64,000 nt of DNA from Gordionus sp. m RMFG-2023 (Eukaryota; Nematomorpha; Gordioida; Chordodea; Parachordodidae), in NCBI RefSeq assembly GCF_954871325.1, contig NC_088776.1, positions 14,880,052-14,944,051 of the forward strand. Reading direction: 5' to 3'. How positions within the stretch are numbered: position 1 is the stretch's first letter; every line of letters starts with the position of its first letter. The notes beneath the pieces are model-generated. The model was not told where the DNA came from. It made no database searches and worked only from the letters and a program-made list of their open reading frames with translations. This document shows, in pieces, positions 24,301-33,065 of the stretch. The translations under genes and the position numbers were made by a program.

Positions 24301-25428
24301 GCTTGGCCCAAATATATTTAATATAAAAAAATTTAATATTTTTTAATTGTAATATTGGTGTGTCTTGTTTCTTGTAAAAATATTAAAATATATCAATTTA
24401 TTCCACAAAATTGAGTGATATTATATTTAAAAATTTAAGCCAAACCCAGCCTGGGTAATTTTTGTTTTAAAATATGGTGTAGTCTAATTTTAAATAAGGC
24501 CCAGCTCATTCTGGCTAGCAGGAATTCACAGATCTCTAGTTTATAGATATACTAAAATTATTCATTAGGGTCTTTATTTGCTCATCTATAATTTTTTTTT
24601 ATTAATTTATTACAAATCCAAGCCAGGATTAAAATATTGATCTTTGGAAAAAGAAATGCTTAATTTTAAGACTCATAAAAATATTTGTTGATAAAAATTT
24701 TGCATAATATAAAAATTGAATTATTTCCATTTTTTTTTTCTATACTGATTCTATTTACTCAATAAGGTGGTTAATATTGTTTTTTCTATATTTATTCTAT
24801 TTACCATAAGGTATCACTTATTTATCATTTAAAAATGCTATTTATTTACTAAGGGGACAAATATTATCACCACATGGGTAAATATCACTTATTCTATATA
24901 AATGCTTTTTAATGGGGTAAACATGGAGGGGGTAATTATCCTCGATTTTTGTTAAATTACAATTTATATATATTATTATATATCAAATAAAATAATAATA
25001 ACCTTAGCATTTGCATATCCTAGTTTGATAGTAATGTTTCTTTCCAATTCATTTTTAAATCTAACAGTCTTTATATAAATATACATATATATATACTCAT
25101 TTATATATACTATATTAAAAAATATATATAAATTTTCATTTTGGTCAATTCAATTAAATATATTTAAAAAAAAGGTTACCTGTACACCAGATAGAGCTTT
25201 AACAACGGTTGATTTTCCATGTGCTACATGTCCAATAGTACCTACATATAAAAATTGTAAAGATAATTTTGTCTTGATTAAAAAAAACCAATATTTATGG
25301 TTGCTTGTTTGCTAATAACTTCAGGCGTAAGGGGTGATAATTTAGAAACATCCTATAAATCATATTATCATATATTTTGATTAATTTAAGATTACCAATT
25401 GGGATAAATTTTGCTTTGAAAAACTCAT
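9330..25428 (-). CDS. EIF2S3: Eukaryotic translation initiation factor 2 subunit gamma, complete 12-exon gene
   Basis: The product is the GTP-binding core of eIF2, which carries initiator Met-tRNA to the 40S ribosome in the cytosol. Twelve exons join to 460 codons, every junction in phase, against 472 residues in human. The G domain shows [12 protein letters not shown] (residues 33-44), DCPGHD (122-127), NKID (178-181) and the ISAQLKYN loop. Between G1 and G3 is the zinc ribbon with C79, C84, C103 and C108. Domains II and III follow ([66 protein letters not shown]) and the protein ends [19 protein letters not shown]. Exon 1 gives 11 residues from ATG at 25428. Introns range from 43 bp to 8.5 kb, the large ones filled with transposons. 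No frame damage was seen, so it looks functional. Confidence 0.95.
9680..9852 (-). CDS. EIF2S3: eIF2 gamma exon 11
   Basis: 173 nt reading [40 protein letters not shown] and [17 protein letters not shown]. Acceptor AACAAG, donor GTTTTT. Confidence 0.95.
9984..10655 (+). mobile_element. Retroelement fragment: C-terminal zinc/nuclease-like domain of a reverse-transcriptase protein
   Basis: The open frame gives 223 residues matching the C-terminal region of a family of reverse-transcriptase proteins common in coral, tick and other invertebrate genomes. In order: GLRLG, a CTLC...H...HC cluster (residues 51-68), GRHSRH (73-78), LEP (98-100), [10 protein letters not shown] (110-119) and LAWDYT (125-130). 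The RPDG and WDxT motifs recall a PD-(D/E)xK-type nuclease. The polymerase part is absent, so this is a truncated insertion, sense on plus inside intron 10 of the minus-strand eIF2 gamma gene. Exact superfamily is uncertain (non-LTR is likely). Confidence 0.65.
10656..11160. other. AT-rich intronic DNA
   Basis: This is part of eIF2 gamma intron 10, downstream of the retroelement fragment. T-rich at first; no feature recognised. Confidence 0.5.
11161..11700 (+). pseudogene. Degraded coding-like patch, unrecognised
   Basis: This stretch is clearly richer in GC than its surroundings. From ATG at 11173 a plus-strand frame reads [20 protein letters not shown] and then [20 protein letters not shown]. 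Further protein-like stretches ([31 protein letters not shown]) follow with interruptions. It looks like an old mobile-element protein, perhaps gag-like, but I do not recognise the family. Confidence 0.3.
11824..12000. repeat. Two-copy tandem repeat, about 90 bp
   Basis: The motif TTTGTAATTGTAAAAG TTTT, then AAATCAAATCA, GTTAAAAAATGGGA and TTTTTGTTTTTG recurs as TTTGTATTTGTAAAAG...TTTTTGTTTTTGC. It lies in eIF2 gamma intron 10. Confidence 0.6.
12418..12587 (-). CDS. EIF2S3: eIF2 gamma exon 10
   Basis: 170 nt reading [40 protein letters not shown] and [17 protein letters not shown]. Acceptor ATTTAG, donor GTTACT. Confidence 0.95.
12694..12986. mobile_element. GC-block hAT MITE with target duplication
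   Basis: 293 bp with ends CAGAGACCTGCAGGCCCGG and GTCGGTCTCTG. Flanking octamers ATTAATAT (12686-12693) and ATTTATAT (12987-12994) match at 7 of 8. GGCCCGG, GGACCGGGCC and GGGCCGGGCC blocks are separated by T/A runs. It lies between eIF2 gamma exons 9 and 10. Confidence 0.8.
13033..13177 (-). CDS. EIF2S3: eIF2 gamma exon 9
   Basis: 145 nt reading [40 protein letters not shown] and YAVPGGLI. Donor GTTATA. The GC-block MITE at 12694-12986 lies 46 bp downstream, in the following intron. Confidence 0.95.
13535..13629 (-). CDS. EIF2S3: eIF2 gamma exon 8
   Basis: 95 nt reading [20 protein letters not shown] and [11 protein letters not shown], the start of beta-barrel domain II. Donor GTTTGG. Confidence 0.95.
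14208..14342 (-). CDS. EIF2S3: eIF2 gamma exon 7 (G5)
   Basis: 135 nt reading [18 protein letters not shown], then [20 protein letters not shown] and SDPKLI. Acceptor AAATAG, donor GTTTTC. A MITE starts only about 43 bp upstream of the acceptor. Confidence 0.95.
14385..14527. mobile_element. Small MITE with TGTGCC ends
   Basis: Left end TAAAACTGTGCCATACCCGA and right end GATCGGCACAGCCTTA are imperfect inverted repeats. CGATCCAATA-type motifs fill the inside. It sits just upstream of eIF2 gamma exon 7, in intron 6. Confidence 0.5.
14832..14990 (-). CDS. EIF2S3: eIF2 gamma exon 6 (G4)
   Basis: 159 nt from [19 protein letters not shown] to QQIIKFIQ, including the guanine-specificity motif NKID. 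Acceptor TACACAG, donor GTAATC. Confidence 0.95.
15195..15312. mobile_element. Partial GTTAAACGGCTC-family MITE
   Basis: The right half is present: GGCTAAAATATTGGGATAGC, then GAGCCGTTTAACAACACTA. It matches the copies at 59721 and 42183. The left end is missing. It lies in eIF2 gamma intron 5. Confidence 0.6.
15466..15562 (+). mobile_element. Second retroelement C-terminal fragment
   Basis: The frame reads [20 protein letters not shown] then IHGSI. It ends with the same NCIAIHGS as the 9984-10655 fragment, where the corresponding sequence is [17 protein letters not shown]. This is a shorter, 5'-truncated relative on the same strand, in another eIF2 gamma intron. Confidence 0.6.
15715..16150. 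mobile_element. Diverged GC-block element (tentative)
   Basis: Blocks such as CCAAGCCGAGC, GGCCAAATC and GGTCCAGCC alternate with AT-rich DNA, and the right side reads TAGGGCTCTAAG. No clear ends. Confidence 0.3.
16242..16458 (-). CDS. EIF2S3: eIF2 gamma exon 5 (zinc ribbon and G3)
   Basis: 217 nt holding the four-cysteine ribbon (CDNPSC and CTRLNC), the G3 motif DCPGHD and [15 protein letters not shown]. Acceptor AATATAG, donor GTATAT. Confidence 0.96.
16459..17991. other. AT-rich DNA in the 8.5 kb eIF2 gamma intron
   Basis: No repeat end or exon was recognised. An open stretch on plus at 17273-17479 has no family resemblance and is judged to be chance. Confidence 0.5.
17992..18240. repeat. 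Three-copy tandem repeat, about 85 bp
   Basis: The unit carries CAGCCCAGACTGTGA, then GATATTGTGGCAAGAACC and AATTATTGGTGAATATATTT. It recurs as CAGTCCAGAATATGA...ATTGTGGTAAGAACCAG...AATTATTGGTTGATATAT and, partially, as CAGGACCAGAATGTGA. Confidence 0.65.
19470..21398 (+). mobile_element. hAT transposon family A, copy B
   Basis: 1,929 bp, flanked by exact 8-bp target duplications CCAGAACC (19462-19469 and 21399-21406). Ends are CATTGGCGTACGCAG and CTGCGTACGCGCCTG. It is collinear with copy A, including the decayed plus-strand transposase ([18 protein letters not shown] at about 21035-21080) and the nested GC-block MITE. Unlike copy A it has a tandem duplication of about 54 bp at 20070-20185 (GAACTCAAGGAAATTAGGGC twice). 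Confidence 0.92.
20659..21001. mobile_element. GC-block MITE nested in hAT copy B
   Basis: Ends CAGAGGCCTGCAGAAG and CCTGCAGGTCTCTG. It is at the same transposase codon position as in copy A, but longer, with internal CGGCCCGG blocks rearranged (20700-20980). Confidence 0.8.
23406..23810 (+). pseudogene. Broken coding remnant with PHD/RING-like cysteine cluster
   Basis: One plus-strand frame stays protein-like for about 400 bp despite interruptions: [62 protein letters not shown] and FKFWFCS. The CxxC, LLLCDNC, YH and WFC pattern is that of a PHD finger. It could be a decayed host gene fragment or a mobile-element gene. It directly follows the LTR fossil. Confidence 0.35.
24169..24538. mobile_element. 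GC-block hAT-like MITE
   Basis: Ends TAGTGATCTGTATCAGG and CACAGATCTCTA are inverted. Flanks ATTTATAT (24161-24168) and GTTTATAG (24539-24546) match at 6 of 8. Internal GGCCCAATCC, GGCTTGGCCC and CCAGCCTGGG blocks. In the large eIF2 gamma intron. Confidence 0.6.
25003..25068 (-). CDS. EIF2S3: eIF2 gamma exon 4 (switch I)
   Basis: 66 nt reading [20 protein letters not shown] and AK, the switch I segment. Donor GTTATT opens the 8.5 kb intron 16459-25002 that holds the LTR fossil and hAT copy B. Confidence 0.95.
25180..25241 (-). CDS. EIF2S3: eIF2 gamma exon 3 (P-loop)
   Basis: 62 nt carrying the G1 phosphate-binding loop [12 protein letters not shown] and VVKALSGVQ. Acceptor ATGTAG, donor GTAACC. 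Confidence 0.95.
25289..25352 (-). CDS. EIF2S3: eIF2 gamma exon 2
   Basis: 64 nt reading [20 protein letters not shown] and I, ending one base into the glycine codon. Acceptor TTTATAG, donor GTTTTT. The next intron is 47 bp. Confidence 0.93.
25396..25428 (-). CDS. EIF2S3: eIF2 gamma exon 1
   Basis: 33 nt encoding [11 protein letters not shown]. It resembles the LSRQDLTTL stretch before DVTKLTPL in the human protein. Followed by a 43-bp intron beginning GTAATC. The start was chosen because it is the only ATG giving this match in phase. Confidence 0.8.
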
Positions 25429-26613
25429 GTGGGATTTAAAAAATTTTAATTTTACAGACAAGATTATCGTTGCAAAAATGATTTAGTAATAATATGTTAT
25501 AATTATACATTATTTAATTAATTCCCAGGTCTATATTATTAATTTTAACTATAAAGTATCTATATAATATAAATTTGATAAAATTTTAAATATAAATTTG
25601 TTAAAATTTTAATAATAAATTCGATTTTTATTTAAAAAGTCTAACATCAAAAAAATTATATAAAAAACATAATAATTTAAAATAGCAATATATAAAAACT
25701 ATATGACAAAATAAGGAAAATTTTTAAAATTTTTAAAATGATTAAAAATCTATAAAATGGTATTATATATTAGGGATATTCATACTAAGTCATTAAATTT
25801 TATATTTAAATTTAACCTTATTTTATACGATTTGAATATTCAATTCAACTTTTCTTATTTCTTAACTTATATTTCCGTAATTTATTACGGTGGGAAAAGA
25901 AAAAAGAAAAATATTTTATGATATAAAAAATATATATATACATATTAACTTAAAATATATAAAAGGTAAATAACATGATCCAGTATATAAAATAAAATGG
26001 TCATAGTATCCAATATATATAAATGTAAAAAAATGTTGTATTATAAAATATGTTTGTTTTTAAAATATTAAATATACCATCGACCATTTATATATGTCAA
26101 TTGCCTTTCGACACTAGGAACTCAGTATATTGAGTACTACAGACTTGCGAATTGTGGGTACGTTTTTATGCTTTCATACCTTATGGAGATGCTAAAATAT
26201 TATAAATTACTTGACGGAAGTTTTTATAATTATGACGAGAATAAATTCCTACAAATATCATGTGCCTTTGTTAAAATTTAAAAAATATATAAATTCATGC
26301 TACAATACACTATTTCTTATTAATTAAATAAATGGAGAAAAAAATCATAAAATCAGGTAATTTTTTTATTAAATTTTATAAGGAAAATATAGTGTGACCT
26401 ATATATTGAAAGAAATATATATATTTTTTAAATAATATAACATTATCAGATGCTGATAAGGTTGCTTTACTTCTAAAAAACATATCGGAAGATGTATATT
26501 CTAAAATTAAACTTTAAGCTCTGATTTAGAATTTAATGATTTTGATAGTTAATTATATAAAAAAGGCACTTAGTACTACTGTTGTCAAGTGGTTAGTTTT
26601 GTAAAACCCAGAC
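25429..26613. other. AT-rich DNA upstream of eIF2 gamma
   Basis: This should contain the eIF2 gamma promoter and any 5' leader. No TATA box, initiator or other promoter element could be singled out from the AT-rich background. Confidence 0.4.
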
Positions 26614-27626
26614 CAGTGGCGTCGCTAGGGGGCGCAGGGGCTCGAGCCCCTGAAAAATTTGAAAAGCCCCCTGAAGCAAAAAAATTTTTTTAATGACTCC
26701 TTAATATCCCCTTGAACTAAAAATAAATTTTTTAATTGCTCCCTGAACATTTTCTTTCATAATTCTACTGAGTTATATATAGATTTAATTTTATTATTTA
26801 AAAATTAATAAGACTATCTAAATTTTTATTAAATGAATACGGGTGGGTCTATTTATCGCTCGGCTAGAAAATATCGCTCGGCTAACTAAATAATAAATCA
26901 TTTATTACTAAATATCGCTCGGCTAGTAAATATCGCTCGATTGGGAAATGTGGCTCGGTTAACCACATAATAAATCATTTATTAATAGATGATTGTGGAC
27001 CATGGACGGGTTCAAAATCAAGCTCAAAAAAATTATATTATAATATATATAACGATAATGTTCAAAGTCCATATATTTTTAAAGATGGCCTATTTAGGCA
27101 GGACACTCGCCTAGGTGGTTCTAGAATTTTTAAAAAAATAGAACCTCAACCTTTAACCAAAAATATTATTGTTCTTTATAAATACTATAGTATTTTAAAG
27201 AGAAGTAAAGAGTATAAACGCCGCATTTTAAAAATTTATTTTATTGAAAACCCTAATCATGATGTTAAAGACATATATTTAGTGGAATATGTAGGACAAT
27301 GGCCCGAATCCAAATAAGTTTAAGAGATTTATTTATAAAAAGTAAGTAGACATATAGTTTATATTATTATATATAATTTACTTATTTAGCAGAATCATAA
27401 TTGACTTTTATTATTTAAATTATTATATAACCTTAATTAAATTAATATAATCATTTATTAATTGAAAATTAACAAATTTAATTGTAATAAGCCGATTTTA
27501 ACATCACTAATCAACTATATTAATGATTTTTAAATTTAATTATCATATGCATGTCTCTTTCTAAAATTATTTTCAAGGTCCAAATCCAAATAAGTTTAAG
27601 AGATTTATTCATAAAAAGTAAGTAGA
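26614..27626. mobile_element. hAT-like element starting CAGTGGCGTCGC, copy E (rearranged)
   Basis: The left end CAGTGGCGTCGCTAGG and the following GGCTCGAGCCCCTGAAAAAT match the copy at 38093. Similarity to that copy holds for 26614-26845 and again from about 27403. Between them is an insert of about 550 bp with an open frame. The segment CCAAATAAGTTTAAGAGATT occurs twice (about 27309 and 27588). Another hAT interrupts it at 27627; its right end was not found. Confidence 0.65.
26886..27317 (+). CDS. Unrecognised open frame inside copy E
   Basis: 144 codons, stop to stop, with no ATG near the beginning. It reads CGSVNHIINHLLIDDCGPWT, LYYNIYNDNVQSPYIFKDGL, FRQDTRLGGSRIFKKIEPQP, YKYYSILKRSKEYKRRILKI and ends DIYLVEYVGQWPESK. 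The composition is basic, with a balanced mix of residues unlike translated AT-rich noise. It begins among ATATCGCTCGGCTA repeats. I do not recognise the family. It may be a piece of a host or transposon protein captured by the element, with its start lost. Confidence 0.35.
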   Translation, partial: LNNKSFITKYRSASKYRSIGKCGSVNHIINHLLIDDCGPWTGSKSSSKKLYYNIYNDNVQSPYIFKDGLFRQDTRLGGSRIFKKIEPQPLTKNIIVLYKYYSILKRSKEYKRRILKIYFIENPNHDVKDIYLVEYVGQWPESK

Positions 27627-28719
27627 CAGGGTTGCCATGTCTTCCCCTATCAGCGGGAGACTCCAGCAATTTTTTAGTTTGCACGCAGACATTTCTCTCC
27701 CGCAAAACTACCACAATAGCAAATCTCACGCAAAAATCTACCGCAATTTTTTTTTAGTATTTTAACATTTTTAATATATAAATAATAATTTTGAGAGACA
27801 TTAATTGATTATTTTTATATTTCCAAAATAATTTTAAATATTTATTCGAAAAACATGTCAGTTTGTAAATTTCTTTCTATCCTATTTTATTTTTATCCAA
27901 TAATAAATCAACATCATTTCGTTCATATAAGTCAGTACAGGGGAGTATATTAACATCGATTGCAATACAAAAATATTCCCAAATAATAAATAATACAGAT
28001 GCAACTACATTTGTGGAAATCGTATACATCTCTCATGTAGTTCAACATTCACAGAGCTATATCATCATAATGTGGGTCGAATCTTTTTCTCATGATATTT
28101 AACGACTCCAATATAAGTGCAAACCTTACTTGTGGCAGAACAAAAATGAGCAAGGCTATCACAAGTGTTTTAGTACCTGAATCCTAGAGGTCAATTCTAG
28201 ACGATTTGAAAGATGGGCACCCATATGAAATTCTAACAGATGCAACTAATAAGGGAAATATTAAAACATTTCCCTTGATCGTTCGCTATTTCAACAAGAA
28301 TAAGAACATTTCAATAAAACTGTTAAAATTTATTCCTCGGATAGTGAAAAATCCAACAATGTAGCAAGCCACATAATGGTAAATATAGCTGATTCAGGGT
28401 TATCAATGATTAGCATGTCAGCTTTCTGCGCTGATAATACCTCTGTAAATTTAGGCAAAAACCAAAGTTACAGGATTGAGGCAGCACAATAATGAATTAA
28501 TACCAATTGGCTTTATATGCCATATACTACATAATTCTTGAAAGAAGGCAATAAATGTACTATCTGTGGATGTCGAAATAATTGTGATGAAATGTTTTAA
28601 CGAATTTAGTCATCAAATAAAAAAGTTAATGTATAAAAAGTTTTTAAAATTTTACAAACCCTTAAAAAAATACTTCTTAAATAAAGATTTTAAAAGCTGC
28701 CCTAAAATATTTTAAAAAA

Positions 28720-29472
28720 ATTTCGAGTATGAAATGGCAGAAGCATATTTGGGATTCGTTTCACATGTAGGAGATCTACTTCATGCATTTAATATTCAGT
28801 TGCAATCAGAATATTCTTTATAGAAAAGATTCACAAAATCATGCTACAGCTCTGTTCATCTATACAGTTAAAAATTGATAATAAATTTTATGGCGCTATT
28901 GCTAAAAATATTATAATAAAATGTTCAAATAAGACTCTAATTAATACATTTTTAAATGAAGCAGATATTTTTATTAAGACAATTTTAGAATATTTACAAT
29001 CAAAATTTGATTTTAATAACTCTATTTACAAATGTATAAATATTATGACCTTGGAACAGAAACCATCAATTGATGGTTATTATAATTTAATAAATATATT
29101 AAAAATACCAAAAGACATTGATTTCTTGTTTGAGGATTGTAATTCTCTCTATTTTTTATGATTCGCCAAAATACTTTAAAGTTAGATGGTCTAGAGGAGA
29201 AATGGGTAGAATATTTTCGTAATAACGATAAATCCCCATGATTGGAAAAAATATGCGAGTATGTCTTCTCCTTACCTCATTCTAATGCCTCATCCAAGCG
29301 CATTTTTAGCCTGATGAGGACTGCCTGGAAAAAGGAGAGAAATCGGATTGCTTTTACAACATTAGAGGCCGAGCGAATGGTTAAACAAATATATAATATG
29401 TCATGCCAGGAATTTTATAAATATCTCAATAACGACGGTAAACATTCAGTTCTATTATTTAATCTCAAATAA
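28720..29472 (+). pseudogene. hAT transposase, central to C-terminal part, decayed
   Basis: Pieces in two frames: EMAEAYLGFVSHVGDLLHAF and NIQLQSEYSL (from about 28731), the 28841-29158 frame (QLCSSIQLKIDNKFYGAIAK...), then from 29242 SLPHSNASSKRIFSLMRTAW, KKERNRIAFTTLEAERMVK and CQEFYKYLNNDGK. The last piece is the conserved hAT dimerisation region. Frameshifts and stops between the pieces make it inactive, and the catalytic N-terminal half is not recognisable. Confidence 0.75.
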
Positions 29473-29477
29473 AATAT

Positions 29478-29745
29478 AATTAAGTTTTAGCAATAGCGCC
29501 ATAAAATTTATTGTCAATTTTTAACTGTAAAGATGAACACATCTGCAGCATAATTTAGTGAATCTTTGTTAAGATTCTTCTTATTGCAATTACACATTAA
29601 CAGCATGTAGTAGATTTCCTACATGTAAAATCATTCCTAAATATACCTTTGCCATTCATTATTGAAAAAAATTTTCAAAATATTAGGACAGCTTTTATAA
29701 TCTTTGTTTAAGAAATATTTTTTTAAAGGTTTATAAAATTTTAAA
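29478..29745 (-). repeat. Inverted duplicate of the transposase region 28640-28910
   Basis: The reverse complement of this stretch closely matches 28640-28910, for example GCGCCATAAAATTTATTGTC against GACAATAAATTTTATGGCGC-like sequence, and CATGTAGTAGATTTCCTACATG against CACATGTAGGAGATC. The two lie head to head with the C-terminal coding part between them. Confidence 0.75.
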
Positions 29746-29944
29746 ATTCTATCGATGGCGGGTTTATTCCAATTACACCTTGTTTTTATTATTTCTTATT
29801 TTTTGAACAAGACATATCTAAACAATGTGTTATACACTTTTTAAGAATTGCATGGTAAACGAATCAAGTTAAATTTGCATCAACATTCTCTTTCAGAGGA
29901 AATCAATAGAATTTATTGTATCTCATATTTTCTCATAAAACAGA

Positions 29945-30115
29945 TCGATTTGAGTCGTTTTTTGAAAACGGCTAATTTAATATTTTAGGTAAAAAAATAT
30001 TATTCAAGCCTTAGGATTTTGCCCATGGATGGTAAAAGATTTTAATTTCTATTAGCGAAATCTTGAGGTTTGTAATATATATTCCTGGCTACCTTTTTGA
30101 AAATTAGCTCAAATT
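29945..30115. mobile_element. Diverged GTTAAACGGCTC-family MITE
   Basis: GATTTGAGTCGTTTTTTGAA, then AACGGC, AATATTTTAGG, CAAGCCTTAGGATTTTGCCC, and finally ATTAGCTCAAATTTAA correspond to the family seen at 42183 and 52077. The ends are worn. Confidence 0.45.
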
Positions 30116-30387
30116 TAACCTTTACTAGCCCTAAGACTATAAATTTACTAAATGTTCTTTTACAATTCACTGCGTAAATTATCATGTTAAAATATATTCA
30201 TAGGCACAATAGAGATTATTGTAATCAGTGGAGTTGGTCAAAAGTTAAAAATACAGTTACATTACTAATACAAAGATCTTGCCATTTTTCCATCTTAAAA
30301 ATCTAACAAAGAGGTATCTCAAGGAAATTCTCATAATTTACAATTTTATATTAAAAATTCTAAGTGTTATATTGTGACCTAATCTAG

Positions 30388-30528
30388 TGTTGCGTTATCA
30401 GTTATAAACGCCTAAGACGAATTCGGCTTAGCCATAAAAAACAGATTTAACCTAATTAGGCCTATCATTAAAATCGGCTAAACTAAAAAGCTATCGGCTA
30501 AAGAATTCTGCTAAGCGTGCGTCAGCCA
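30388..30528. mobile_element. Possible small MITE with CTAGTG ends
   Basis: Left CTAGTGTTGCGTTATC and right GCGTCAGCCACTAG, with several GGCTTAGCC/GGCTAA motifs between. Inverted ends are short, and no target duplication is clear. Confidence 0.35.
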
Positions 30529-31617
30529 CTAGTCTGATAATTTATACGTAAGGATAATATTTATTTACCAAAATATTTATTATCTCAAATATTTGTTATA
30601 TATTTTTGTGAATCATTCGATTTTTTAAATAATATTTTAAAATCAATTGAATTCTATTTCCATAATGAACTATAAAATGACATATAGAAATTTAAAATAT
30701 TCATTTTTTTGTTAGTATTCTAAAGTTTTCAAAATGCCCACCTGATTTAATGCTAAGACTTTTGCCTAAAAATTATAATAAATTTTATGAATTTATGTCA
30801 TGAACGCTGATTATTATTTGTCCCTTCGTTCTTAAAATATATTTTAAAATGGCAATAAAGAATTTTGGTTTTTTTACAATTTCAAATATCTTAATATTTA
30901 TTATGTAATAATCAATATTTTTTTAAAATGGCTGTTAATTTTTAAATCCCCCTTATGTTAAAATGCACGGAAATACCCAAATATTATATTACTAATACGA
31001 TAATATAACAAATAGATTTATTTTAGCAATATATTTAAGCAAAAATAAGATGAGGGAAATTTATTTATATTTTTAGCCAATTTGTGAAAACATATAATAT
31101 TTCTATATAAACAATCCTCATTCACAGAATCTGTTAAAGTATCAGATACATTGTATAGTTCGAAAAAATTATTGGCTGATGAAAATTTTTATTGCAATAA
31201 ATTAGTACAAACTTAGATATTTGATGAAAAATAACCTTGTGTTTCATACCATAGACAATCAATCTTTTCAAGGCATATTTAAATTGAGTATGATTTTTTT
31301 TATATTTTTTCATTTTAAGCATGGAGTTAAAAAATAATGGCACTATAAATTTATGTATGAACCCATAGTTTTAAAACATCTTTCTATATCTAAAAGTTTA
31401 AAAAAGGCTTAAAAGAAAGTTATACAAAATTTTCATAATTTTTTCCCCCCGTGGAGTAAAATATAATGACAATGCTAATTTATTATTAGACCCAATGGTA
31501 TTAGAACTTACTGAGCTCAAAATATAAATATATAAATTTTATATATATCTAAATTTTAGATTTTGAGCTAAAAAGTAATGGCACTGAAAATTTCTTTATG
31601 AATTCGAAGGTTTTAGA
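30529..31617. other. AT-rich intergenic DNA
   Basis: No gene or clear repeat end was recognised. A minus-strand open stretch at 31134-31343 is low complexity and judged to be chance. Confidence 0.5.
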
Positions 31618-33065
31618 CAGAGTTGTTAATCGCTACTTTTAAAAGTAGCCCACTACCGCTATCGCTATTTGTCAAAAAATTAGCGCGCTACCGCTACGCT
31701 AATTGTTAAAAAAAAGTAGCTCGCTTTTAGCTACTACTTTTTATAAAAACAATTTTTTTTATTTTGTATATAATGTAATTGTATAGTAAATAATATATAA
31801 AAATCAACATTTATAAATATTAAAATATAGTTAATTTTGATTATAAAAAAATTTGTGTAATAAATTTTAAATATTTATGGGAATTTGTTGAATTTTAATA
31901 ATAAAATCATTTCAATATTATCATCCCCTAGTCTAGAGCGACGATCAGAAAGTATCAGTTTTGCCTTACTAAATAATCTCTCTGTGTCTCACCTTCAGCA
32001 TTATCCTCACCAAATATTCTATATTCATATTAAATAGAAAAAATTATTCATCCCGTTTTTAATAGAAATGTGTAGTGATATTTATCAAAAATGGAGTGGT
32101 AAAATCATTAGGTTGCTATTCTAAATTTTAAACCTCAGGAATTATGATGTAACTAAGTAAAAATATTTTATCAAATGAATACATTGAATTCCCTGTACTG
32201 TATATAAATTGATGGATATTAATCAATAAGAAATTAATATAGTAAAAATCTAATCATCCATGAAATATTCAATAACCATATCATATTAAATGTTAAGCTC
32301 AATGACACTGTGCAATAAAAACTAATGAAATAATCCATCTCTGTTGTAAATTTTATTAGTTAAATTCACTAATTTTTTTTATAATTTGATATAAATTATG
32401 ATATAATATTACTAAAATATGTATGTATTTAGTTAATAAAAATTCTATATATAATGTGAAATATTAAACAACTTTTAAATAAATTCTGAAAAATTTAATT
32501 AATAACTTAACTATTATTGATTTAATTTTATTACTCTAAATATTTTAAAAATTAATTTATAATACTTGAAGGCCTTCAGCTAATTGGACCCATTATCGGT
32601 CACCATCTTGCAAACTTTATTATGAATCCTAAAAGACTTGCGGACGTCAATAATTTTATTTGCAAGTACATCGTATGTCTGGCATCCTATTATCCTTTTG
32701 AGGGCTAATGCTATTGATCTTCTTTTTAAAGTCCTAGGGTTTAGCCAATGGCCTGTGATTCCCAAATAAGCTCTAAAATATTTAATCAGATCAATTTATA
32801 AATATAAATAAGTGTTTACCTTCTGTTATGTGTCCAACTATCTGCCGTGGTACATATATGAGATATCTCTGATAATTCTACTATTAAAGCATCTTTCATC
32901 ACTTTAAACTTATCTGCTATTTTATTCACAAGTGTCTGGCGACATAAAATAGTTGTACAGGTGATAAATTTTTAATCATCATAGTAAATGATGTATTATC
33001 AACCAAGGACATTGGCTGAACTGTATCAATTATAAAATCCACAATCGAAATAATCGTAGATATAT
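31618..33065 (-). mobile_element. hAT transposon, end CAGAGTTGTTAATCGCTAC, with transposase core
   Basis: The left end CAGAGTTGTTAATCGCTACT is followed by a palindromic patch (CGCTACTTTTAAAAGTAGC and related GCTACCGCTA motifs). Transposase core exons lie on the minus strand at 32583-33065. The far end was not found. Confidence 0.65.
32583..33065 (-). pseudogene. hAT transposase catalytic-core remnant with a 47-bp intron
   Basis: Minus-strand pieces in order: SIVDFIIDTVQPMSLVDNTS, then RQTLVNKIADKFKVMKDALI, VELSEISHICTTADSWTHNR, a 47-bp intron (32773-32819, GTAAAC to TTTTAG), AYLGITGHWLNPRTLKRRSI, ALALKRIIGCQTYDVLANKI and CKMVTDNGSN. TADSW and VTDNG carry the first two catalytic aspartates of hAT enzymes. 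There is a frame break near 32940, and the part after DNGSN is missing here. Confidence 0.75.

Larger units (their letters stand above)
27627..29745 (+). mobile_element. hAT transposon with CAGGGTTGCCATGTC end
   Basis: The left end CAGGGTTGCCATGTCTTCCC is followed by CGGGAGACTCCAGCAATTTT and CTCCCGCAAAACT motifs typical of one hAT subfamily. Plus-strand transposase remnants span about 28720-29472. The right end was not found; the right part is rearranged by an inverted duplication (29478-29745 against 28640-28910). Confidence 0.75.

Noticed and set aside
26838-26960. Spaced TCGCTCGGCTA repeats as a possible CRISPR-like array
   Set aside because: The spacing is irregular, the spacers are similar to each other, and the context is eukaryotic.
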